Assembly (NCBI RefSeq): GCF_032884065.1
Contig: NC_088867.1
Coordinates: 48,102,317 to 48,166,316, forward strand
Direction of reading: 5' to 3'
From: Artemia franciscana
Lineage: Eukaryota; Arthropoda; Branchiopoda; Anostraca; Artemiidae
DNA length: 64,000 bases
The stretch's first letter is position 1, and every line of letters starts with the position of its first letter. Positions 46,031 through 57,800 of the stretch are shown here, piece by piece. The notes below the pieces were generated by a model. The model was given only the letters and a program-made list of their open reading frames with translations, was not told the origin of the DNA and searched no databases. A program made the translations under genes and the position numbers.

Positions 46031-46641
46031 TGGATATTTAATGAAACATTTAAAACATCCACTTAATACCAAATACTGCTACTGGTCCTTTAGACCTAGG
46101 CCTGTAATAAAATGGAGTTGTACTACCTGTAACCAGATGCTTGTCAATAATACACCATAGACAGTACTCTGTAAAGTAATGTAAAAAATACCAAAGAATA
46201 CTCTGGTTTGTCAGATTCTAATGTTAGCTTTGCTAATGATTGCATTTTTCTTTTTTTTAGTTATTGGTTTCTCATAAAAAAAAAACACCTAATTTATGAA
46301 ACTCCTTTCCCTCCTGAATCAGTATCTGGATTACTTCTATGCAAGACCAGCACAGGACTCCTATACCTTTTGAGAAACTTCACCCAGTTAAGAATTTGGT
46401 TAAGTCAGAATATGCTAATATGCTATAACACAATAACTAAGAAACAACATCCAGTTTATTTCAGAATTTAATACTGTATCCATATATTACATCATTACTT
46501 GCAGAAATTCCTACCAGATATGAAAAATGTGATTGGCAGGATTCTGTACATCACTTAGTGCTATAAATCAGGCTTTAGTAAAAGATAATTTTCTTTATTT
46601 TTGACTCTAGATTCTATAAACTAAGCATTACTAAAAATAAG

Positions 46642-47073
46642 GGTAAAATTCTAGTTAATTGACTTCTTGCTATCTCAGAAAAGGTTTAGGTTAGGAAAAT
46701 GAAACTCTCAGGGATGAATCTAAAGACTAAAGTCCATCCCAGGAAGGTATTTTGAAGCAAATACCTCCACTCCTTCTCCCTCTAGAGGGCCCTGACCTTT
46801 AAAAATATGTGTGTTATAAAAGTGAAACCTTGCAAAATAGATCTTCTGCTTAATTGAAGTACAACAAAATTGTTTTCAGCTTCATAACTTTGCTACAAGA
46901 CCTGTCATGTAGGCAAATTTCAGGGCCCTCTAGAGGGAGAAGGAGTGGAGGTGGGTACTTTAAAATACCTTCCCAGGACAAACTTTAGACTGAACACCCA
47001 TCACTGAAAGTTTCATTTTCCTAACCTAAACCCTTTCTGAGATAGCAAGAAGTCAATTAACTAGAATTTTACC
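46642..47073. mobile_element. TIR MITE, copy 2 (432 bp) with 8-bp target duplication
   Basis: Same termini as copy 1. It is flanked by identical AAAATAAG at 46634-46641 and 47074-47081. The 8-bp duplication points to a hAT- or P-type transposase. It is shorter than copy 1 through internal loss. The spacer 46031-46633 between the copies holds nothing recognised. Confidence 0.85.
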
Positions 47074-47433
47074 AAAATAAGATATTTTATCAGGGGTAAG
47101 CTTAGCTATTAGCCTATGCAGTTTAACTGAGGAAAGGATTCAGGGACAGGGTTTTGGGTAGTGCTATGGCCTACACCAATAGGAAACATGGCATTTTCCA
47201 TCTTTGAAGACAGTAGAATTTAGTTTAAAAGAAATAAAAATTGTAGTCTTACTGGATTTAGCAATAGTGAACAGAAAACTAAACCAAGAACAAGCTTTTT
47301 CATATTCCAGCCTAAAATTATTCCATTCATGTAAAATTGAAATAGGCTAGCCTAACTATTAGACAAACTTATCCTTAAGATCAGAATTCAATTGGGAATA
47401 AAAAAAAATAGGGCTAACATTCATTTCTTTCAG

Positions 47434-47524
47434 AGGTCAGAAGTATTTAACAAAGAGCATTTATGTCAACAGGGACTGGGAGAGGGCTGAGTGGAGGATG
47501 GACTGGGAAGCTAACCCAACATAA
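47434..47524 (+). CDS. Candidate terminal exon, unknown protein
   Basis: A strong acceptor (CATTCATTTCTTTCAG, AG at 47432-47433) is followed by a frame GQKYLTKSIYVNRDWERAEW and RMDWEANPT, ending in TAA at 47522. Composition (Trp, Arg, Glu) looks protein-like, but the piece is short and no upstream partner is known. Just downstream, CCAGCGAGA and TCTCGCTGG form a 9-bp stem. Confidence 0.25.
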
Positions 47525-47619
47525 TTACATCAATCACCACCAGCGAGAACTAGAGGAGGATCTACCACCTTATCTCGCTGGCAAATGCGATTTAAGGTAA
47601 AGAAATATTTAACCTCAGA

Positions 47620-49240
47620 AAATATCGATTTCAGATTTCTTTATTTCTTCTGTAAATAGCAACTGACTTTTCTTAATGCATGAGTGCTATCTAGCCTCAA
47701 AATTGTTTCGATCTTTATCATTCAAAAATTTAGAAAAACAGTATGTGTCTATACTTGTTTTTTTTTTCTATTATGTCCTCTCTCTGGAAAGCTGGACTCA
47801 AGCAAATAAAAATCACATAACATGTACCCGACAAAAAAACATATAATTTTGGAAATAAGCCAGATAGCTTCACATGGCTCCCGGACTATAAATATAGTGT
47901 CAAAAAACATGGATGAATGTAAAAAGAAGGATAAAAAGACATTAATTGTTACATCCACTTATAGCCCTTAAGTTTTATTAAGGTCCTGAATATATTAATA
48001 TGTTTCTTTTAATAATATATGTCATTTATACAACCTGGTTGCACATATTGTTCTTTGATTTAGTTTAACATCTATCTTAGTATTCCTTGAAAGTTTCAAC
48101 TTAAAACCGATACCCATTCCCAGTATGAATATCGATACTTCCATCAATATTCTTTTCGAAACCTGAATGCACCAAGTATCTTTTGCTGTAGTGCACCATC
48201 CATCTCACCATCCTCTGAAAGTTTCAACTTAATAACCTTTGTATTTTCTGAAATATTGCAAGTTTGCCATTTTTACAACTTAGATGGACATAGTCTTAAA
48301 ACTGAAACAACAGCCCCCTCAAAACTTCTTGAAATTTCCAACTTAATGACCTTACCGTTCTTGAAATATTTTTAAGTAGCCTTTTTAAACAAAAGGTAAA
48401 CATTTAAACTCGTGGGATTAAGTTCAAAAGTAGTGGTAGCAGAAGTAGCAGCAGTTGTAGTTACATACAATGGCAAATGCAGTCACAAGTGATCAAAGTT
48501 ACTTGCGGTTGCAGTTACAAGCAGGTGCAGTTGCAAGTACTTGTAGTCATGAATTGTTGCACTTGCAAGTAGTTGTAGTCAAAAGCGGTCAAAATTGAAG
48601 ACACCAGTATTTGAGCTGGCAGCCACAAGAAATGATAGACACAAAAAAAAAAAATTAAACTGCACTTACAGGTAATCACAAGTGTTCACAATGGTAAGTA
48701 GTAACTCTTATAGTGCAAACTGCTGCATTCCCAAGTAGTTTTAGTAACAGCTACTACTAAATGTAGTTACAGCAGGAATAGCAGCCACAAAAGATTCCAG
48801 TAAAACGCTTACCCATTTCTAAAATACTTTTAACTTGGTATTTTGATAATCTGGCTCTGTATCGCGTCTTTTGATTTAGTACGATGTTCCCCCCATAAAC
48901 TCAGAAATGAGCTTTTTTACATCCACCTACGATAAAATATCCCCCCCCCTTACTAATTATGAATCTTGTTTATAAACAACGGACAAATAGAATGATTTAC
49001 TATTAGTCTTAATTCAAAATTTGTATTCGAAGAGCTAAAGTAAATTTAAAGTAATCTTCTTAAATACCATTTTTTCTAAGGAATTTTGAAGTTTTTCGTT
49101 AGTTGACCCAAGGACCCACAGTCATCCTTTGCCCGTAATTAATTTCTAAGTGTGCCACTGTTCCTATACGAAATCCTTTTTAATTGTATTACATTCTTTT
49201 TTCCAACTTAACTTTGCATGGGGAAATGTTTAGGGGCTAA
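47620..49240. repeat. Unclassified dispersed repeat, copy 3
   Basis: Aligns in order with 2440-3690: TTTCTTCTGTAAATAG, AAAGCTGGACTCAAGCAAAT, GCTCCCGGACTATAAATA, GAAAGTTTCAACTTAAAACC, CAAAAGTAGTGGTAGCAGAA, GTTGCAGTTACAAGCAG. The copies are diverged and lack ORFs. Confidence 0.65.
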
Positions 49241-49900
49241 TTTCTGGATGTTTTGTTTTGACTTCAGGAAATAGATTTCCATGGAAGGGGGCATTTTGGA
49301 GTGACGGAGAAACCGATTAGAGATTTAAGCCTTTTTCAACTGAAAGCCTGCTAAGGATAATTTTTCAGGCTGAATCGTCAGAAAAAAAGTTTTAGGCAGT
49401 GGGGGTTCAGCGAGAATATAAATCTCTGGAGGAAATTTGATGGAGGGAGGGGGGTTGCACTTTACGTTTAATGAATTTTACACGGGGGAGTCTAATGTGA
49501 CGGGGAAAGGTATATTTCATGGAGGGTTAGCGTTATTTACTAACATTATTTAAAAAAACGATCAGAAATTAAATATATAAAAACAAGTTTTTCTAAACTG
49601 AAAGTGAGGAGCATCATTAAAAATCAAAACGAACAGAAATTATTCCGTACATGAAGGGTTATCCCCTCCTCAATGCCTTGTATTTTATGGTAAAGTTTGA
49701 CAGTTTGTCCCAAAGTTTGACTGAACGACCACTGAAAATCAGGGGTTGTTAGATTAGAATAGGAAATTTCTTTAAAAGTCCTAACAGCAATAGTATAAAG
49801 AGCAAAATATTGAGGAGGGAATAACCCTCCATGTAATAATATCTGTTTGTTTTGAGCTTTAATGTGGCTCATTACTTTCAGTTAAAAAAATTGTTTTTTT
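49240..49900 (+). mobile_element. Helitron-linked fragment
   Basis: Parallel to 33340-33800 but longer. It has TTTTTCAGGCTGAATCGTC, the left arm AACTGAAAGTGAGGAGCATC..AACGAACAGAAATTATTCCG, and the right arm AATAATATCTGTTTGTTTTG..TCATTACTTTCAGTTAAAA. Together they form a diverged long hairpin. Confidence 0.65.
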
Positions 49901-50263
49901 AATATGTAGTAGGGATGAGACTACGCTGAAGTTATTTTTGACTCCACCCTAGCCCATACATCACTTTTAAAAATTATGATGCAGACTCCTTAGGCCACAA
50001 CAAATCATTTCTACAAAGTTGTGCGTACGGAAAAATTAAATCACTGGCCATACAACTGAGTTGTAAGCTCCCCCAAGATGTGAGACACCTTACACCAGTA
50101 TAACTCCAAGCTAATTTTTCCAGGTTTCACGGTCATTTTAATCATTTTAATCTTTAAAATAAATGAATATCGTCTCTTACCTTAATCATTCAAAAGTTAA
50201 ATATTGTCTAATCTTAGCACAGATTCTGAATACGATTTGATAATAGTGGTGGTTTATTTCTAG
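49901..50263. other. Non-coding stretch, no gene seen
   Basis: No exon or shared repeat recognised. Confidence 0.35.
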
Positions 50264-50340
50264 CTCACCAAACAAACAAGTGCAGGGTATAAACATAGCA
50301 GTGTTTCCTCTCGGTACAATCCAAAAGAAAGATATGAAAG
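50264..50340 (+). CDS. Candidate internal exon, unknown protein
   Basis: The acceptor TTTATTTCTAG (AG at 50262-50263) and a donor GTAAGA at 50341 enclose 77 nt with two open frames: SPNKQVQGINIAVFPLGTIQ.. (one leading base, ending in phase 1) or LTKQTSAGYKHSSVSSRYNP... The first looks more like folded protein. Neither is recognised. Without a neighbour exon this is a weak candidate. Confidence 0.3.
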
Positions 50341-50639
50341 GTAAGAAATAAATAGATTGAAAGTATATATGGTTTCAAAAATAAGTATCTCAAACTCTTA
50401 CACCTCAAAAATAACACCTCAAACTCTTCCTTCTAAAGTTTGGTTATTACTTGAAATTTTCTTAGATAAAGCTATCCTTTTGGTTTATTAATCCATATGT
50501 TATAATTTTCCCTCAGTCGCTCTTTGATTCTCATTGAAGTAACTCAAATAGCTGCTTTTCCCTACGTGGATAAGTAGCGACAATGGTATTTATTATTATT
50601 GGTGGTGGTTTTTATTTGTTTTTAGATTAGTTTTCTTTT

Positions 50640-50760
50640 AATTTTCTATCTTGTGCTGAAGACACCTTGTTTGGATACAAGCGAAATATCCGCGTTGTTT
50701 TAGTCTTTCAATTCTACTGGCCGTCGTCTCGTTTGAAATTTTCTTTTTTGTAGAGTTTTA
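50640..50760 (+). mobile_element. Possible Penelope-like 3' end
   Basis: GCTGAAGACACC, a CTTGT..ACAAG stem, then GCGAAATATCCGCGTTG. The stem-loop plus CGAAATAT arrangement resembles the 3' ends of the Penelope-like fragments in this window. No coding part is attached. Confidence 0.35.
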
Positions 50761-51229
50761 TCTCTCTTGGTTGTTTATTAAGCATAAAGAAGACCTTGGA
50801 CTTAAGTAGCTTTTAAAGCTGAATCGAATTCTCCTTAGACATTCAACTTTAATACGTAAAACCACCAAATATCAATGCAATAGTCTATGATATGGCACTT
50901 TTTAAATACATGTATTTGAAAAATGTAAAAGTTTCTTTTATACTTGAAAGTATGTTATTTTAACTTAAAAGCTGATGGTTAAGGTTCTTTAAGTAATGAA
51001 TACATTATTCTAAGTAAGGAATGATTACCCACCATTAACCTTGAAAAGGGAAGTTTGATGCTGACATAAAATTCATAAATCCATTAGACTATGAGCCTGA
51101 GTCAGTTTGGCTAGTTTTTTAAAGGAGGGGAAACACCTTCAAAACGTCAAACAATCGTGATAAAAAAAAATAATAAGAAAAAAAACAAAAAAAACAGGAC
51201 AATCAGATTCTGCTAATCACGAATCTCCA

Positions 51230-51420
51230 CCTTCCATTTCAAGCTTCCATCTTTAAAAACGAGCAATTTTACTTTTTTTCCCCAGAAGAAAGATCACAGA
51301 CGAGTGTTCATCTGTTGCTGTTTTTCCCAGGGGCAATCGTATCCACTAGTTGTCCTAGAAGACTCTAAGAGGGCTCATTTGATCGGAAACTGAAACTTGA
51401 TTAGCAAGGGTCATTGTTTT
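51230..51420 (+). mobile_element. Helitron-linked fragment
   Basis: Carries the TTTTTCCCAGGGGCAATCGTATCCA..GTTGTCCTAGAAGA..GAGGGCTCATTTGAT landmarks of the 16.37-16.44 kb module. The flanking stretches 50761-51230 and 51421-52600 show nothing recognisable. Confidence 0.6.
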
Positions 51421-52609
51421 TGTGGAGAAGGAGGGAGATATCAAATGCAGAAAAGAGCAGATATCGACGCTCAAGTTTTCTTGCTCCCTATGAACCTTTA
51501 AGGCAGCACGGAAAAGAGAAAATATTCATGGTGAGGAGGGGCGATCTATTTTCTCATCTCCCTTCATCTAGAATACCCAAAGTTGCTGTCTTGAGATAAC
51601 TCCATTCCCATTGCTTTAACAGTAATTTTTTTAGTTAAAATCATATTTTCTTTTTCATTTGATTTCAATTTGAGCCAGTTTTAATCTTGGATGAATGTTT
51701 TTGTTTAGCCTGATTTGCTCAAGATTAAGTTTCAGCTGCTATATTGGAATCCAAGCGATTGGAATCCAACTATGTTGGAATCCTGGACACAAGCGATTGT
51801 TAAGATAAGAATTTCTTAAAACGCCACTTTTCTGACCTGAAACTTAATGGAAAAGCCCACTCTGTATGGAAACGAATGCCCAAAATGATATGTCTAAGAA
51901 ATTTCACTACAAGTGAACCATCCATTCCTCACCTGTACACGGTTTTCAAATTATGAGTTTACTAATGATGTAATGTACCTATTGTAACTGTAACTTAAGT
52001 AACTTAGATCAGTGGACAAGTAAAATAACGTACAATAATATACTATATTATTTACTTTAAAAAGAGATATATTTCGTAAAAGCTACCTCATCTACTTTGA
52101 GTTTGAAATTCTCTGTACATAAGGATGGACTCTCTCTCTTAAGATGGAGGGTTTCACAGCTGTTCGCACACACACCTTTTACAAAAGCCTTATTATCTAC
52201 TTAGAGATTATCCTTCCCATAGAGAAGTTTCTTCCACCAGGAAGTCTAATCAAACTGATGCAGAATCCATGGGTTCATGTGATTCTAAGGAAATCTGGAA
52301 AATAATATCTAGTCTGAATGCACTGAATTTTCTTGAAAATCGTAGATCCTATAGTTTTTTTTAAGTCAAGAGAGAAGATTGATTGGTTATATTTTTCTTT
52401 ATGAGCTGATTCCTAAGGTGTTTCACAAATACACAACGTCAGTCGTTTCGTCTGCTCCTGCTGGGCCCCTTTTATTGTTAGGAGCTTTTTTTTTTCACAT
52501 ACAATAGAAATACACGTGAAGACAATAGAATTCCAAAACAAGTTATATCGAAAGTTAAACTGCAACAACACTGGATTGCGAGTGAAACAGGTTGATGTAG
52601 TTAGAATTC

Positions 52610-53520
52610 CTAGTTTTTATATTCTTGTTTCGTTTCAAGAGTCAAAAGTGACCAGAGGGCAACTACCCCTCCCCGGGACGCCTGTTTAACCCAAGTGGAT
52701 AAGATCGAGATTTTGAGATAGTCTTTTTGTTCAAAATTATCCAGCAATCACATAGCAATGCCCCTACGAATAACACAACCTTTTAGAGCCAAGGGATCTA
52801 GGAGCCTATAACGTTTAAAAAAAGTAGTATAAAGTATGGCTGAAGCTCATTTAATTGGACATTGAAAGTTCTAGTTTAAAAGTCAAGAGTAGTCGGAGGG
52901 AAACGAACTCCCTTCCCGACTCCCCTTTTCTCCTAAGCATTTCTGATCAAAATTTTGAGTTAACCGTTTTTTTCAAAATAGTTCAAACGTCAAATAACGA
53001 TGTTTCTGAGGTTGAAACCCTTAACTAAATGCCTATGAATTGTGCTAGTTATTTGTCATTAACATATTAAGTTCTTAGGGAATACTTGGTCGTATGAACT
53101 TTAGAGGAGGCTAGTTTGATTGGAAATTGAAATTTCTTGTCCCTTTCTAAAGGTCGATAGTGACCAAAGGGTAAACAGCCAATCACTTTATTCAAAATAG
53201 TATGAAATTCAAAAAACTAGAACTTTGGGGTCGAAGATGTCTTTAGCCCCTATGCAAGGGTCGTAACTTACGAAGTTTCACCCTTGTTAACATATAACCT
53301 TTTCGCGAAAGGAATGGTCATGAAGACTTTGGAGGTGGCTCATTTATTTAAAAATTAGAGCTTCTGACTCCTTTTTAAGAATCAAAAGAGATCTAAATGC
53401 AACCAGCCCTTCCCTATCCTTCTTTTCCTCAAAAATGTCCGGTTAAAGTTTTAAGATAAGTATTTTTTTGAAACAAAAAAAAATCAGACAACTAGACCCC
53501 CCCCTAAAGCCTCAAGGAAA
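52610..53520 (+). repeat. Tandem array of about 240-bp Helitron-linked modules
   Basis: Four diverged units (starts near 52620, 52850, 53110 and 53330) each carry a TTAGAGCTTCT- or GAAAGTTCTAGTTTAAAAGTC-like start, GACCAGAGGGCAACTACCCC, TTTTGAGATAG and a closing AACCTTTTAGAGCC-like part. They match the single TTCTAGTTCCCTTTTTAAGT module seen in H2 and H3, here multiplied in tandem. Confidence 0.65.
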
Positions 53521-53900
53521 GAGCTTTAATTTGTACAAGCTGCTTATTGTTGGTTTGATACTTTCTTTACTTTGATGCTTGGGTTTACTAATTCACTAGA
53601 GAACTTTGATTTACAGGGCAGGGATGTAAATTCTACTAGTTGTTTATAGATATTTGTTTACTTTGATACCTTTTTATTTAGATATTGCTACTCTGATGTA
53701 AGCTTTGATACAGTGATGAATTGAAAAAAAATTGATTATTAAGTAGGAAATTTTGAAAACTCAAAACTTTAGCTATAAAAAAACGAACAGAAATTAAACT
53801 CTAGATCAGCAGAAATAAAAATCTATAATAATTCAGACTCAAAACGACCAGAATCAATGTTAAACCATAAATGAAAATCAAAATGAATAGAAACTAATAA
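53521..53900. other. Non-coding stretch up to the gap
   Basis: AT-rich; short AAACGAACAGAAATTAAA and AAAACGACCAGAATCAA words resemble the repeat families nearby. No gene. Confidence 0.4.
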
Positions 53901-54000
53901 NNNNNNNNNNNNNNNNNNNNNNNNNNNNNNNNNNNNNNNNNNNNNNNNNNNNNNNNNNNNNNNNNNNNNNNNNNNNNNNNNNNNNNNNNNNNNNNNNNNN
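53901..54000. other. Assembly gap (100 N)
   Basis: A run of exactly 100 N. Confidence 1.
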
Positions 54001-54430
54001 ACGCTATTCTAGCTGAAAATTCCACCCGAAAATATCCTTGCGGACGATTCCAGGGGAATTTTTCTTAGCGTGCTTTCATTTGAAAAAGACTTTAATATCT
54101 GATTGACTTTAAAATCATACCGAAAATCCTTTCATCTGTGGAAAAGTTTTCTATTAAATAGCTTCACCCCCAACCTTAGTAGAAACTTAACAACAAAAAG
54201 GTTCCAATAGAAAAATTATCCGGTGGAAAACTCTCCTATGGAGAATTTCTCCCTTGAAAAATTCCCCCTCCCCCCCTATGGAGAGGTACTTTAGACAATT
54301 TCAACCCAGTAAAAATTTCCCCAAAGACAGCTGCACCTTCAAAGAGAAGCCAAACATTGTTAAAGGTTAAGGTGTCCCAGCCCCTCCCCCCACCCTCATT
54401 ACACTTCCTATCCAAAAAGCCATGAAACAT
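54001..54430 (-). mobile_element. Helitron-linked fragment with CCCC/GAAAA units
   Basis: The reverse complement of the AGCGTGAAAA..GAATCGTCC region seen at 33.4 and 49.35 kb. It then has a run of short GGAAAA.T.TCCC units resembling the minisatellite at 57545-57800. Confidence 0.5.
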
Positions 54431-54679
54431 ATATCAGCACCATTAGTAGAAACTGCAAAGTCCAATGCCGTATTTTAAGCCCTGTTGAATATTTTAGTAT
54501 ATTTTGTTTTTAGCTTATTTTCTTATGTTCCTTTTTTTTTTTTTTTTAATTTGGTGTTTGGAACTACTTTAATGAGGCAAGTGCATATTGAGGTGTTTCC
54601 ATCAAGAACGGAATTCGCAAATTTCACGATCTTTCAGGCACATTTAGTTGTGTTGCAGTTACCAAATTCTAAAAGCCAG

Positions 54680-55130
54680 ATCTCATTTTCACTGTCCTTG
54701 GCAGCAAAGGCAGATTGGTGCAAATAATTCCTGCTAGTTATAACAATTTGTTAACTTGAAGAAAACTAAGACTTCGTGACCTCCAAATAAAGATTTCTAA
54801 ATAAATAATTCTGTCTATTTCTATGTTCTTGAATGAAACCCATCTATTTCCCTTTCATTGTTTTTGGTACGACAAGACAAAGCTTGTTGCGAATTTATTC
54901 CTTCTAGTTTTGACATTTTTCCGTCAGTTCGCCATTGGGACTTTTTCATTTACAAACGGTCTCTAAACTCACAAATTTATCTATTTCTCCGACTTCGAAC
55001 GAAATTTATCTATTGGTATTCACTGTGCTTGGTAGTTCAAGTCAAACCTTGCTACGAGTAATTTCTTCTCCTATCCTCTGTTTTTCTACGTAGTAGCATT
55101 GGGACTGAAAGACTAAATATTATCAAAATT
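54680..55130. repeat. Three diverged tandem units of about 165 bp
   Basis: CTTGG.AG.AAAGGCAGATTGG-like words followed by CTGCTAGTT recur at about 54691, 54861 and 55025 (TTGGTACGACAAGACAAAGC; TTGGTAGTTCAAGTCAAACC). Between them lie matching AAATTTATCTATTTCT segments. Strongly diverged, no ORF. Confidence 0.5.
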
Positions 55131-55232
55131 AGTAAATTTATTTGTTTCTCTGGCAATCAGCGATTTTTTCTCAACAAGCGCTGGAAATCGTTGAAAAACA
55201 TCAAATATATTGTTAATTATTTGTTCTTTCAG

Positions 55233-55352
55233 ACTGAGAATTATTCTGCCGACAACCAAAACAGCCTTGAAGAAGAAAGTTTAAGTTCGAACGAAACGCG
55301 AAACGATCAAGAAGCGTCAACCAGCCCCACTGTTCATTTTCTTCCTTCATCG
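55233..55352 (+). CDS. Candidate internal exon, Ser/Glu/Asn-rich protein
   Basis: A good acceptor (TTATTTGTTCTTTCAG, AG at 55231-55232) and a donor GTAATT (55353) bound exactly 40 codons in phase 0-0. The peptide starts TENYSADNQNSLEEESL and ends PTVHFLPSS. It is acidic and serine-rich, typical of a disordered linker. GC content and codon choice stand out from the AT-rich flank. The gene cannot be identified and no partner exon was found. Of the orphan exons in this window this is one of the better supported. Confidence 0.5.
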
Positions 55353-57540
55353 GTAATTTTCTGTATGAATCATTGCCATTAAGTCTTATTCCGCAATGTT
55401 TTCAGTTAAAAGAAACAAATCTTACTGTGTTTCCCTTATTCTCCTATAATTCTCGCTTAGTTTACCTGGCTTTGCTTTTTTGACTAATTTACACCCGTCC
55501 TTAATAAATAGCACCATTGGGCGTCCTTACTCGAATTACATGAGCTATGGGGGAAGGAGGTTCCTCTGGGCATTATCAATAGTTCATTGATATATATGCT
55601 AAAAATTAGTAGTGGCGTCAATTCATGAAAATTTGGGGGGGGGGGCAAGCTTGTCGTTCTCATTTTAATATTCTGATAAAAATAACGCTTTTTAATGGAA
55701 ATACCCCCAAGAAAGGTATTGGTCGAAATCTAAGGGGAATCACAAATCTAGGGGACATCCCCTGCTCACTTCCGCAATTGTCATCACTGAAAATGGATGG
55801 TTTAATTAATATTTAAGCCAACTTCAAGACTTTTATGTGACAGATTATTTAATTAACTGTTCCACATTCAGCATACTTAAATATATATATATATAAAAAG
55901 GAATAATAATCAAAATATAGTTTTATTTTTGTGTGTGTGAAAATGAGCTATGCCCAAAGTTAGTGCAAAACTGGCTAAGTCCCAATGTGATCTAAAGATA
56001 TTTAATTCAAAACTATAGATTTTTGGTGACATGGTGAAAAAAACAAATTAAGTTTTCACCTCAGTGGGATGGCGAGTTAAGCCCAAGCCGTGGACTAACT
56101 CTTTACGTAAGATATGACGTAAAGATGAACTAGAACCTCACTTGGTGTGAAATTGAAAAATGTTGGAACCGGCACCAACTGTTCTCCAAATGCCAATTTT
56201 TTTTTACTGGCACTTAACATCTATCAGAAGCATGCATTGATTTTCAATCTGGAAAATTCAAGGTATGAATGAATCCCGTGATCCCTCCAACAGCCCCTCC
56301 TCCTTATGCCTCACCAGCCTTTCAACAGAGAAGAAGGCATGTTCTATCTTGTTCGAAATGGAATCATTAAAGACTTGTAACCTTTATGATTAGGGTACCA
56401 AAGTGTACCAATATAGTGGTTTCAGGCCTAATAATCTAGAGGAGGAGCAATGCACCTTAATTGGAATGTAAAAATATAAAACGCACCGAAGTAATTTCGA
56501 AAAATAGGGGGGGGGGCGGCTGCCCCTATGCCCAGGCCTGGAACCGCTACTCCTCATATTCCTTCAAGAGTAATTACTGAAGTAGATGTGGATGTAGTAT
56601 AGATGTAAAAAGTAGAAAGGCCATGGCGGAGGATGTTTCTTCGTATTTGATAAAGTTAGGAAGGTCTTATTATGTGGAATGATCACTTATCTGCATGTTT
56701 TTAAATCCACTTTGATTATCGGAGAGCAAATGCATTAAGAGCTTAAAATAATAATTCTAGTTTGCTTATTAAGTTTTCAATAAAATATTCCACCCGAGAC
56801 TGTGAAATTACATGATTATTTTTTTGGTTAGGACTAAAACTAGTCCTGTCAGAGCTCCTTGAAATCCAATATCTGGATAGCAGCTTGCAAATCGTGGTAC
56901 CTTAGGAAGACCAATAAATAAAATACATAGTGTCTAAGCCTCTCCTTGTGCGCAAAGTAGAGAAAATTTGCATTATTTAAGCAAAATAAAGTGTTTAATC
57001 CTCATGACTAGGAAGGGGAGAGGGTATTGTAGGTCATCAGTCTCTAGTTTCCTTCCATTTATATTGCTAACTTTTGCTTAATTAGCGAAATGAATTCAGG
57101 GAGCAGCAGTATCGATAGAACATAAAAATATGGAGATACCTATGTATATTACTTTATGGCTTTCTTGAGCACTAAAATTGGCAAACAATTATCCCTCATG
57201 TAGTATTTACTGGTAATATCTTGCTAATTATACTACTTTTTCTATCGATTTTTGTCCGAGCCGAAAATACAATTTGGAAATTAGGGAGGGGGTTGTAGGG
57301 AATATTTTACACCTTCTAGATCTACTTGCCCCCAACGCTGCCTAGGTTTTGAAAAATACCTCTTTTTGCTATCCCCACTGAAAAAAGATTTTCTTTGTCT
57401 ATTTTCAAAGAAAATAAAAAAAAAACACCACCCCTCCTTAGCTTCTGGAAAATAAATTTTGGATCCTCAACCTATATTTTCGTTAATTGACACCACTAAC
57501 CGAAAATAACCTTGGCATTCCACATTTTAGACGAATCTTG
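55353..57540. other. Long stretch without a recognised gene
   Basis: Contains G runs at about 55637 and 56506, a short (TA)n at about 55880, and pieces resembling the window's G-rich repeat modules. No exon with both splice sites was found. Confidence 0.4.
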
Positions 57541-57544
57541 GCGT

Positions 57545-57800
57545 TCACCTCTCCCCTGGCATTTACGCCCCTCCCCCAAGAAATCCCCTGAGTAAACCCC
57601 TCAGAATATACCCCCAGAAAAATACCCCCTCCCGAAAAATACCCCACTCAGAAAATATCCCCGGAAAATGCGCACCCCTCCTCCCGAGGAAAATGCCTCC
57701 CTTGGAAAATATCTCCCTGAAAATACCCCCCCCCCGTGGAAAACACCCCCACGGAAAATACTCCTCCTGCGGAAAATGCCCTCCGGTAAATACCCCCGTG
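57545..57800. repeat. G/C-strand-biased minisatellite, units of about 17-20 bp
   Basis: About a dozen irregular copies of GGAAAATACCCCC with variants (GGAAAATGCCCTCC, AGAAAATACCCC). The minus-strand ORFs of 82-142 codons here, rich in Gly and Phe, are translations of the repeat. It probably expanded from a GGAAA..CCCC stretch of the Helitron-linked repeat. Confidence 0.8.
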
